The notes below the pieces were generated by a model that did no database searches, had not been told where the DNA came from, and saw nothing but the letters and a program-made list of their open reading frames with translations. Made by a program: the position numbers and the translations under genes. Shown piece by piece: positions 1-6,167 of a DNA stretch of 13,052 nucleotides; position 1 is the first letter of the stretch; every line of letters starts with the position of its first letter. Where the stretch lies: the NCBI GenBank assembly GCA_937910385.1, contig CALEPT010000028.1, positions 1 through 13,052 of the forward strand. The letters run 5' to 3'. This DNA is from an uncultured Ruminococcus sp. (lineage in GTDB: Bacteria > Bacillota > Clostridia > Oscillospirales > Ruminococcaceae).

Positions 1-17
1 ATTAGTCCATCCTCAAT
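1..17 (+). repeat. Left terminal inverted repeat of the IS
   Basis: ATTAGTCCATCCTCAAT matches the reverse complement of 1590-1606 (ATTAGTCTCTCCTCAAT) at 15 of 17 positions, with mismatches only at positions 8 and 9. The match stops sharply after base 17. Confidence 0.85.
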
Positions 18-38
18 CCATAAACTATCACCGAAATA

Positions 39-67
39 TCGACAAAAGCGAACTAATGTGATATAAT
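39..67 (+). promoter_or_regulatory. Transposase promoter
   Basis: TCGACA (39-44) and TATAAT (62-67) are separated by 17 bases, close to the sigma-70/sigma-A consensus. Transcription would begin near base 74, inside the left arm of the hairpin at 70-113. Confidence 0.7.
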
Positions 68-69
68 AG

Positions 70-113
70 AAGTGCAAGGAAAAGTACGAAAAACGATGAA
101 AAAGCTTGCACTT
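70..113 (+). promoter_or_regulatory. Leader hairpin next to the transposase RBS
   Basis: AAGTGCAAG (70-78) and CTTGCACTT (105-113) are perfect 9-base inverted copies with a 26-base loop. The right arm ends one base before the ribosome binding site GGAGGA (115-120). The predicted start of the IS's own transcript falls within the left arm, so that transcript would carry only part of the stem, while transcripts entering from outside would carry all of it. By analogy with IS10 and IS50 this may limit transposase translation from read-through RNA. The structure is seen; the role is inferred. Confidence 0.55.
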
Positions 114-124
114 TGGAGGATGTC

Positions 125-1594
125 ATGTATAGATTTGAGGAAAAGCAGTTATCATTTACAGATTTTAATCAGCCGCAGGGGCTGCAAATGAATCCAGAAA
201 ACAGATGGATCAAGAAGGCAGAAATGATTCCCTGGGATACAATTGAAAAAGAATATGCAAAGCTGTTCCCGAGTAGGACAGGTATGCCTGCAAAGCCTTT
301 GCGTATGGCACTCGGCTCGCTGCTTATCCAGAAACAGTATCATTATCCGGACGAGGAACTGGTAGAGCAGATCAGAGAAAATCCGTACTATCAGTACTTT
401 ATCGGTATGCCGGGATACGAAGATAAGATACCATTCGTACCGTCGCTTCTCGTTGAATTCCGCAAGCGCCTTTCTGAAGATGTGCTGAATGAGATAAACG
501 AAATGATTATTGAATACAATACTCAGAAAAGTGATGATGATAACGACAGCAACGGTGGAGATAACAACAGTGACCATGGGACTGATAATACTTCCAATTC
601 CTCTGCAAACAGCGGTACACTGATACTTGATGCAACCTGTGCACCGCAGAATATCAAATATCCTCAGGACATCGAACTACTGAATGAGACGCGTGAAAAA
701 CTTGAAGCTATGTTATGCAGAATCTCCGATGAATACGGCTTTTACAGACCAAGAATGTATAAAGAAAAGGCCCGTAAGGATTATCTGGCACTTGCAAAAT
801 GCAGAAAACGCGGCGCGAAAAAAATCAGAAAAGCGATCAAAAAACAGCTTCAGTACATTCGCCGTGACCTTGGATATATGGAGAATCTGATTGACAACAA
901 TAATGTTATTCTGTCTGCAGCTGATGCAGAGCTTCTTGATATATTGACAACTGTTTATGAACAGCAGCAGTATATGTTTGAAAACAATACACACACAGTA
1001 GAAAACAGAATAGTCAGCATAAGCCAGCCGTATATTCGTCCGATAGTCAGAGGCAAAGCGAAATCTCCGGTTGAGTTCGGAGCGAAGCTCGACCTGTCTG
1101 TTGATGAGACCGGGATGTGCAGGATTGAAAAGCTGTCTTTTGATGCCTACAATGAAAGCACAGTTCTGAAGACTGCAATAGCAAACTACAAGCAGCGTAC
1201 AGGACATTATCCCGAGCGTGTTCTTGTAGATCAGATATACCGCAATCGCGATAATATCACGTTTTGCAGCGGGCTCGGAATACGTCTTTCCGGCAAGAGA
1301 CTTGGCAGACCTAAGAAAGATGCTGATACGAAAGCAGAGAGTAAGACTGCATATCAGGATAATACCGACCGAATAGAAGTGGAGCGGAAGTTCAGTCTCG
1401 CAAAACGCAAATTCGGTCTTGGTCTGCTGCTCACCAAAAGAGAAGATACTACAAAAGCATCGATAGTTCTCAGCATAATTGCAATGAACATCGACCGCCT
1501 TGCGGCATTGCTTTTGCGCCTTATGAGATATATCGTGTCCTTTTTCGTTTTTGATGATGAAAAAGTGGCGGTTTCTGAGAGCGTTGGTTATTGA
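125..1594 (+). CDS. IS5/IS1182-group DDE transposase
   Basis: This 489-residue DDE transposase would cut and join the IS ends. The ATG at 125 is chosen because GGAGGA (115-120) lies just upstream; a TTG at 113 would overlap that site. Residues ~1-130 form the DUF772-like N-terminal domain that binds DNA in related enzymes (motifs MALGSLLIQ and LVEQIRENPYYQYFIG). Residues ~138-165 are an Asp/Asn/Ser/Gly-rich linker. The RNase H-fold catalytic part follows. The likely triad is D169 in LILDATCAPQ, D369 in VLVDQIYRN and E420 in RIEVERKF. A long Lys/Arg-rich insert lies between the first and second aspartates. The frame is intact, so the protein is probably active. Its last 44 bases overlap the extended reading frame of the FokI-like gene in another frame. 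Confidence 0.93.
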   Translation: MYRFEEKQLSFTDFNQPQGLQMNPENRWIKKAEMIPWDTIEKEYAKLFPSRTGMPAKPLRMALGSLLIQKQYHYPDEELVEQIRENPYYQYFIGMPGYEDKIPFVPSLLVEFRKRLSEDVLNEINEMIIEYNTQKSDDDNDSNGGDNNSDHGTDNTSNSSANSGTLILDATCAPQNIKYPQDIELLNETREKLEAMLCRISDEYGFYRPRMYKEKARKDYLALAKCRKRGAKKIRKAIKKQLQYIRRDLGYMENLIDNNNVILSAADAELLDILTTVYEQQQYMFENNTHTVENRIVSISQPYIRPIVRGKAKSPVEFGAKLDLSVDETGMCRIEKLSFDAYNESTVLKTAIANYKQRTGHYPERVLVDQIYRNRDNITFCSGLGIRLSGKRLGRPKKDADTKAESKTAYQDNTDRIEVERKFSLAKRKFGLGLLLTKREDTTKASIVLSIIAMNIDRLAALLLRLMRYIVSFFVFDDEKVAVSESVGY

Positions 1595-3251
1595 GGAGAG
1601 ACTAATTAGTGATGACGATTATAATGCCTTTATTTCGGAATTAAGCAAATCCACTATTGAAGCTAAGTACGCAATTCTTAAAGGCAAAGGTGCCGGTAAG
1701 CTCGGAAGAAGAAACGCCAAATGCACTGGGATAATTCAAGCAGTAATAGACGGTCAGCAAAGTAGAGATTATACGGATTCAAATGGAAATACTATAACAA
1801 TAAAAAAGCCTTATACTGATGATTGGTCAGCAGATGGATATTTAAGGTGGGCAATATCATGTGGATTGCTTACCTACAATAATAAAACTGATAGTTGCAA
1901 AATCTCGGAATTAGGAAAAGAACTTGCATCAGCCCAAAATGATACACCGGAAGAAAAAGAATGTCTGTCGAAAGCTCTTTTATCATATCCTCCCGTTATC
2001 AGAATACTATCTCTGCTGAACGAAAAAGACAAGCAAACCAAATTTGACTTAGGTGCCAAACTTGGTTTTAAGGGAGAGCTTGGATTCACATCTATACCAC
2101 AAGCGATATACCTATGCGATTATTGTGAAGCCGATCCTGTTCAGCAAAAGGAAGTTAAGAGTAACGATGAGGGCGATTCCGACAAATACGCTCGTGGTAT
2201 TGCAAGTTGGTTAAACCAGATGGGATGGGTTGAAAGCTCAAATATAAGAGTTACCGATTCATATAGAGGGAAAACATATTCTGCTATTATTCAGGCTTTT
2301 TCTATCACAAGAGCAGGCGAAAAGGCATTGATAAAGGCAAATGGAAATTCAAGTAATCCAAGAATCCCTCGTATTGTTATGTATGAGATGCTCGCATCAA
2401 ATAAAGCTGCCGGTTCAGATTGCCTTAGATATGAAAGAGCTTGTATTATAGATACATTATCAAAAGGAAATAAAACTCTTGATCAAATCCAGAAATCATT
2501 AAAGGGCTATGATATAAAAATTGATGTTGACACGATTAAGGATCATATTATTGGATTAACGACAATTGGTCTGGACATCGAATATAAATCGGATAAATAC
2601 AAGCTGCTTGACAAGATTAATGGATTAATAATTCCTAATAGTGATATTATCATTAAAGATGACGTTAATGAAATCAAAAACAAGGTTAGAGCAAAACTTT
2701 CTGCACTTAACCACAAATATCTTATTCTCATAGATCTCGCATATAGTAACGCTTCAACAGTCGCAAAGAAAAATGCAGATGCAAGAGAATTTGAAATACA
2801 GACTGCGGATATGTTTACTAAAGAACTTGACTGTAAAGGTTCAAGATTAGGAGATTCTCGTAAGCCTGACGTATGTATTTATTATGATAAAAATGGACTT
2901 ATTATAGATAATAAATCTTACAAAGATGGTTATGAAATACCTATGGGTCATGCTGACGAAATCATTAGATATATAGATGAAAATAAACAGAGGAAAACTT
3001 CACTGAATCCTAATGAATGGTGGAAAGTGTTTAATGATAATGTCGATAAATTTAATTTTGCATTTATTTCAAGCCGATTCAAGGGAACGTTCAAAGATCG
3101 ACTGGATTATATAAGTAAGAGATCTGGTGTAAACGGAGCTGCTATCAGTTCAGTAAATCTTTTGCTACTTGCAGAGGAAATTAAGGCAGGAAGAATGTCA
3201 TATGAAGAGGCTTTTGCTAAGTTTGAGTGTAATGATGAAATCATACTATAA
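1551..3251 (+). CDS. FokI-like type IIS restriction endonuclease, N-terminus lost to IS insertion
   Basis: The translation aligns with FokI almost end to end, as I recall the FokI sequence. Shared stretches include DDWSADGYLRWA, SYPPVIRILSLL, KFDLGAKLGF, GFTSIP, SDKYAR, ADEIIRYIDEN, NPNEWWKV and the C-terminal EEIKAG. FokI binds an asymmetric site with an N-terminal recognition region and cuts at a distance with a C-terminal PD-(D/E)XK domain. Here the catalytic residues are present as D440 (SRKPD), D453 and K455 (IIDNKSY), numbered from the TTG at 1551. The Asp and Arg of the FokI dimer interface are also kept (ADEIIR). Homology begins only at about 1602, directly after the IS right repeat, so the first ~45-50 residues of a FokI-type protein are missing. 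The first ~17 codons shown are IS sequence read in another frame, with no convincing ribosome binding site. Function is therefore doubtful. No partner methyltransferase is visible. Confidence 0.93.
   Translation: MMMKKWRFLRALVIEERLISDDDYNAFISELSKSTIEAKYAILKGKGAGKLGRRNAKCTGIIQAVIDGQQSRDYTDSNGNTITIKKPYTDDWSADGYLRWAISCGLLTYNNKTDSCKISELGKELASAQNDTPEEKECLSKALLSYPPVIRILSLLNEKDKQTKFDLGAKLGFKGELGFTSIPQAIYLCDYCEADPVQQKEVKSNDEGDSDKYARGIASWLNQMGWVESSNIRVTDSYRGKTYSAIIQAFSITRAGEKALIKANGNSSNPRIPRIVMYEMLASNKAAGSDCLRYERACIIDTLSKGNKTLDQIQKSLKGYDIKIDVDTIKDHIIGLTTIGLDIEYKSDKYKLLDKINGLIIPNSDIIIKDDVNEIKNKVRAKLSALNHKYLILIDLAYSNASTVAKKNADAREFEIQTADMFTKELDCKGSRLGDSRKPDVCIYYDKNGLIIDNKSYKDGYEIPMGHADEIIRYIDENKQRKTSLNPNEWWKVFNDNVDKFNFAFISSRFKGTFKDRLDYISKRSGVNGAAISSVNLLLLAEEIKAGRMSYEEAFAKFECNDEIIL
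1590..1606 (-). repeat. Right terminal inverted repeat of the IS
   Basis: This is the inverted partner of bases 1-17. It contains the transposase TGA stop (1592-1594). Its outer end forms part of a 10-base perfect palindrome, ACTAATTAGT (1601-1610), that spans the junction into the FokI-like gene. Confidence 0.85.
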
Positions 3252-3265
3252 GAGAGGGTGATATT

Positions 3266-4201
3266 ATGTCATATACCTTTTTAGACCTTGCTGTAGAAGT
3301 AATTAAAATGCAGAATAAGCCGATGTCTGTATACGATATATGGAAAAAGGCAGTTGAAAACGATTTGCATAAAAAGCTACCTAAATACGGCAAAACACCT
3401 GAGCAGACACTCGGAGCAAGAATATATGTAAGCATAAAGCAAGGCGGTGATGATAATCCCTTCGTTCAGTTTTCAAAAAGACCGGCACTGTTCTTTTTAA
3501 AAGAGCTTACCTCACCTTCAACACCTGTGCCAGAACCTGTTGCCGAGGAAAAGCCTTCATATAAGGAACGAGATTTACATAAAATACTGTCATCGTTCGT
3601 TTTCTCGGATTCACATTTTAAAAGCTATACAAAAACCATATATCATGAATCTTCCACAAAAAAGAAAAAAGGAAAGAACGAGTGGCTGCACCCTGATATT
3701 GTGGGCATTCGCTACCCGTTCGATGACTTTTGTGAAGATACTCGGCATTTGATGAACGCAATGGCTCACAGTAAATGCAAGATCTTCTCATTTGAATTAA
3801 AGCGTTCTATCGACTTCTCTACTTTACGAGAGTATTTCTTTCAGGCAGTATCAAATTCAAGTTGGGCAAATGAAGGTTATCTTGTAGCGCTTAAATACGA
3901 TCAGGATCCTGATTTTATGGACGAACTCAGACGGCTGAACAGTGCCTTTGGAATAGGATTTATAAAACTTAATATTGAGGACTATACTCAAAGTGAGATA
4001 CTGCTATCAGCAAAAGAAAATGAGCTTGATTGGAATACCATTGATCGTTTGTGTGAAGAAAATCCTGATTTCAAGGCTTTCATCAACACCATAACATCAG
4101 ATTTGGTAGTCGATAAGATGCGTAATTCAAATGATTTTGATACCGTATTCTCTACAGATGAAGAGTTTCAGGAATACGTCAAGGAGAAACACATCAAGTA
4201 A
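3266..4201 (+). CDS. HARE-HTH domain / PD-(D/E)XK nuclease-like protein (HrgA/COG2958 type)
   Basis: This 311-residue protein begins 14 bases after the FokI-like gene behind GAGAGGGTGAT, so the two are probably co-transcribed. Residues ~1-75 match the HARE-HTH (HB1, ASXL, restriction endonuclease) winged-helix domain: MSYTFLDLAVEVI, MSVYDIWKKA, TLGARIYVSI and RPALFFL. This domain is known from restriction-modification proteins and the RNA polymerase delta subunit. After a Pro/Glu-rich linker, residues ~95-260 form an alpha/beta domain with D144 (LHPDIVG) and E177-x-K179 (SFELKR), a plausible PD-(D/E)XK set. Family members (COG2958; HrgA of Helicobacter pylori, where it replaces a restriction gene) sit beside restriction genes. 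Its activity here is unproven; it could be a nuclease, an accessory DNA-binding subunit or a control protein of the FokI-like enzyme. Confidence 0.8.
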   Translation: MSYTFLDLAVEVIKMQNKPMSVYDIWKKAVENDLHKKLPKYGKTPEQTLGARIYVSIKQGGDDNPFVQFSKRPALFFLKELTSPSTPVPEPVAEEKPSYKERDLHKILSSFVFSDSHFKSYTKTIYHESSTKKKKGKNEWLHPDIVGIRYPFDDFCEDTRHLMNAMAHSKCKIFSFELKRSIDFSTLREYFFQAVSNSSWANEGYLVALKYDQDPDFMDELRRLNSAFGIGFIKLNIEDYTQSEILLSAKENELDWNTIDRLCEENPDFKAFINTITSDLVVDKMRNSNDFDTVFSTDEEFQEYVKEKHIK

Positions 4202-4209
4202 GGAGAAAT

Positions 4210-4371
4210 AATTATACTGAGGGATTTTCTGAAGTGCAGTGGTCAAAATATTTTCAAAACAGTAATAATGAACATATGGAGATCATCATATATGATTATA
4301 ATCCCGAAGATATCAATTATCAGATTAGGCGAAAGCAAGAACAAAATATGAGAATCAACAATAGGATTTAA
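4210..4371 (+). pseudogene. Unidentified coding scrap
   Basis: An open frame runs from just after the HARE gene to a TAA at 4369-4371. It reads like genuine protein (EVQWSKYFQN, IIIYDYNPED) but has no start codon near its beginning and closes upstream at 4159-4161. A second open stretch follows in another frame (4373-4471, reading SIQNLAELIEIRFERRIQKG). Together they look like the frameshifted 3' end of a lost gene. I do not recognise the family, and chance open frames cannot be excluded. Confidence 0.3.
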
Positions 4372-4487
4372 GGAATATTTTACTTTCTCCATTCAAAATT
4401 TGGCTGAATTGATTGAAATAAGGTTTGAGCGCAGAATACAAAAAGGATTACAACAAATGACACGAATCTAAAATAATTGTTTTTTGT

Positions 4488-4493
4488 TATAAT
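4488..4493 (+). promoter_or_regulatory. Possible -10 element before the nuclease-like remnant
   Basis: A perfect TATAAT lies 64 bases upstream of the ATG at 4557. The expected -35 position near 4465-4470 has no good match (AATCTA), so promoter activity is weakly supported. Confidence 0.3.
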
Positions 4494-4556
4494 TTGCCAA
4501 GATAATAATTCTCCTTTTTAGAATACTCTTCAAACGGCTTGGGCGAGGTATTTACA

Positions 4557-5091
4557 ATGAAAATATTGGAATTTAAACAATTGTCCTTTCAAGACTCAGG
4601 AAAAGTCTTTTTTATACGTATAGATCCTGAAGATTTGACACAAACATTAAATGATGTGTTGAAATCATTAATGAACTTATCATGGATTAGTAAGTTTGAT
4701 GAAGAATACGAAAAAAGCGCATTTGAGAGCCGTGCTAAAAAAACAATAGAAGATATTAAATATAAATTTTTCCAAATGTAGTGATGATAATATCACAAAA
4801 GATGCCGGCGAATATGTCGTATCCGAACTATCTAGAAAAGCTATTGTGAACCAATTAAAATACTTGGACATCCCAATCGGCGAATTATTGGGAAAGAAAA
4901 AATCTGGTAACCCTGGATTTGATTTTCATAGTCAAAATACTACAACAGATACTATTATTTTCGGAGAAGCTAAATACAAATCAAGATCTACAGCTTACTC
5001 AAGTGCAATTCCTCAAATAAAGGTTTTTATTAATGACAAAAAAGATATTGAAGATTTACCTGAATTAAAGCCTTTTTGCACACCAAAGTAA
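4557..5091 (+). pseudogene. Frameshifted PD-(D/E)XK-like nuclease gene
   Basis: Two reading frames join naturally if one T is removed from the TTTTT run at 4767-4771. The first part runs from the ATG at 4557 (GAGG eight bases upstream) to a TAG at 4779-4781. The second continues from about 4772 to a TAA at 5089-5091. The joined product is about 177 residues. The first half holds charged helices (RAKKTIEDIK). The second holds SGNPGFDFHS and IIFGEAKYKSRS, the D...ExK layout of restriction-endonuclease-fold nucleases. The G-x-D...GEAK pattern loosely recalls HamA/DUF1837-type anti-phage nucleases, but I cannot assign a family. The 3' end stops abruptly before a fructokinase fragment, so the gene is probably also truncated. 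Its position beside restriction genes fits a defence role. Confidence 0.6.
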
Positions 5092-5149
5092 CGTAAGCGC
5101 CTAATAGAAGTACAAAAAGCGAAAAAATAATCTCATCGATTACGGCGAT

Positions 5150-5587
5150 GGAAGATTTCAGCTTTTTAAGGCAAAGGAAAAAATTTGCTATGGACTTAGT
5201 CAGTGCAACATTCTCAAAATTTCAGACAATGAGATTTTGTGACTCACAGGTGAGGATGATTTTAACAGGGCGATACAGAAAATCAAGGAAGAATATGACA
5301 TTCCGCTGATACTGCTTTCTCTTGGAAAAAACGGCAGCAGAGCATATTCCAGGAGCGGATATGCCTTTGCACCTGCTAAGAGCGTAAAGACGATTGAAAC
5401 TACAGGAGCAGGGGATACATTCTGCGGTTCTGTTTTATCAAAGGTTCTTGAAATAGGAATGAAGGATTTCACAGACAGCGAGCTTGAGGAAATGCTTCAG
5501 TTTGCAAATGCCGCTGCTGCCATCGTCACCACAAGAAAGGGAGCACTAAAGGTGATGCCGGAAAGGGAAGAGATATATAAACTATAG
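5150..5587 (+). pseudogene. 3' half of a PfkB-family fructokinase
   Basis: In one frame the sequence reads KAKEKICYGLSQCNILKISDNE, then a TGA at 5240-5242, then LTGEDDF, LILLSLGKNGSRAY, the PfkB signature TTGAGDTFCG, and FANAAAAIVTTRKGA to a TAG at 5585-5587. This is the C-terminal ~145 residues of a ScrK-type fructokinase, which would phosphorylate fructose with ATP and normally has about 320 residues. The N-terminal half, which supplies much of the sugar site, is absent. The in-frame stop replaces the usual residues between NEI and the LTGE motif. The catalytic Asp of GAGD is still present. This is a dead remnant with no recognisable start or promoter of its own. Confidence 0.85.
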
Positions 5588-5593
5588 TTTATA
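5576..5593. repeat. 18-base perfect palindrome over the fructokinase stop
   Basis: TATAAACTATAGTTTATA is its own reverse complement and covers the last codons and stop of the fructokinase remnant. It has no long loop and no T tract directly after it, so it is a poor terminator. It could be a protein site or chance in AT-rich DNA. Confidence 0.4.
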
Positions 5594-5913
5594 ATGATAG
5601 ATTTACAATATAAGCCTTAATATTTTACAAGATAATTTTTTTAACAACAGCAAGATATTAGAAATTATATCCCAGACATAAGAAAAGACGGTGAATTACA
5701 GTTGTTCCAGTAAAATAAAATCCTTGGTCTTTTTTGAAGCGAAGATATTTGCAAATTTTTTTCAGATTTTTCAGTTCTACGTCTGCATCAAAAAAATTAT
5801 TATGAAGCTGCCATTTTGTCAAACTCCTTTGCCTTTGTGAATTATTTGTAAATCCGATCTTTTTGGACTTGACTATTATTTGTAGGTCTGTTACAATTAG
5901 TGAAAATGTATGA
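5588..5913. other. AT-rich stretch without a recognisable gene
   Basis: I see no credible coding region in these ~325 bases. A minus-strand open frame covers part of it but has no recognisable motif, and it runs into the reverse of the acetyltransferase remnant. A promoter-like pair at 5869-5897 is listed separately. Confidence 0.5.
5869..5897 (+). promoter_or_regulatory. Promoter-like element
   Basis: TTGACT (5869-5874) and TACAAT (5892-5897) are separated by 17 bases, a good sigma-A match. It reads into the acetyltransferase remnant and then, about 260 bases on, the LacI-type regulator. It could be a displaced promoter from a lost gene or may still drive the regulator. Confidence 0.5.
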
Positions 5914-6081
5914 CTCGTAGTAAATGTTACGGTTCTTCCCGGAGTTACGGTCGGCAAAAACAGTGTTATTGGTGCAGGTTCAGTTGTAACTAAGGATATT
6001 CCTGAAAATGTGGCAGCGGTCGGAAACCATTGTAAAGTTTTAATAGATCGCTGGCGATGTTGCTCTGTGATTTATCAATGG
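5914..6081 (+). pseudogene. 3' remnant of a hexapeptide-repeat acetyltransferase
   Basis: In the frame starting at 5914 the sequence reads NVTVLPGVTVGKNSVIGAGS, then VVTKDIPENVAAVGNHCKVL. This is the C-terminal left-handed beta-helix coil and tail of maltose/galactoside O-acetyltransferases (Maa/LacA type). Those enzymes transfer an acetyl group from acetyl-CoA to sugars and are about 185-200 residues long; only about 45 remain. Homology fades near 6046, and the frame stops at 6079-6081. A TGA at 5911-5913 closes the frame just upstream, so nothing of the active-site region survives. This is a dead fragment. Confidence 0.8.
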
Positions 6082-6167
6082 TAAAGAAACCGCAGGTGCA
6101 CTGTTTATTATTCCGCAGGTCATATATAAGAATAAATTATATTTATTATGTTTTAATGGGTGATTTT

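Larger units (their letters stand above)
1..1606 (+). mobile_element. Complete IS5/IS1182-group insertion sequence
   Basis: The element is bounded by near-perfect terminal inverted repeats at 1-17 and 1590-1606 (15 of 17 positions match) and carries one transposase gene that fills almost all of it. The transposase stop codon lies inside the right repeat. The first bases of the window coincide with the left repeat, so the left flank and any target duplication cannot be seen and the true tip could extend a few bases further left. On the right, sequence homologous to FokI begins immediately after the repeat, so the element sits at the 5' part of a restriction endonuclease gene. Family assignment rests on the DUF772-like N-terminus and the DDE layout, and the exact IS group is uncertain. 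Confidence 0.85.

Noticed and set aside
713..1207. Minus-strand open frame of 164 codons inside the transposase
   Set aside because: It lies fully within the conserved transposase, is Cys/Phe-rich and has no family motifs; it is a shadow frame.
4767..4781. Programmed frameshift in the nuclease-like remnant
   Set aside because: The T5 run does not form a canonical slippery heptamer, no downstream stimulatory structure is evident, and the gene also looks truncated at its 3' end, so a decay indel is simpler.
5658..5957. Minus-strand open frame of 99 codons
   Set aside because: Its N-terminal part is the reverse of the acetyltransferase remnant and the rest shows no motif; no credible RBS.
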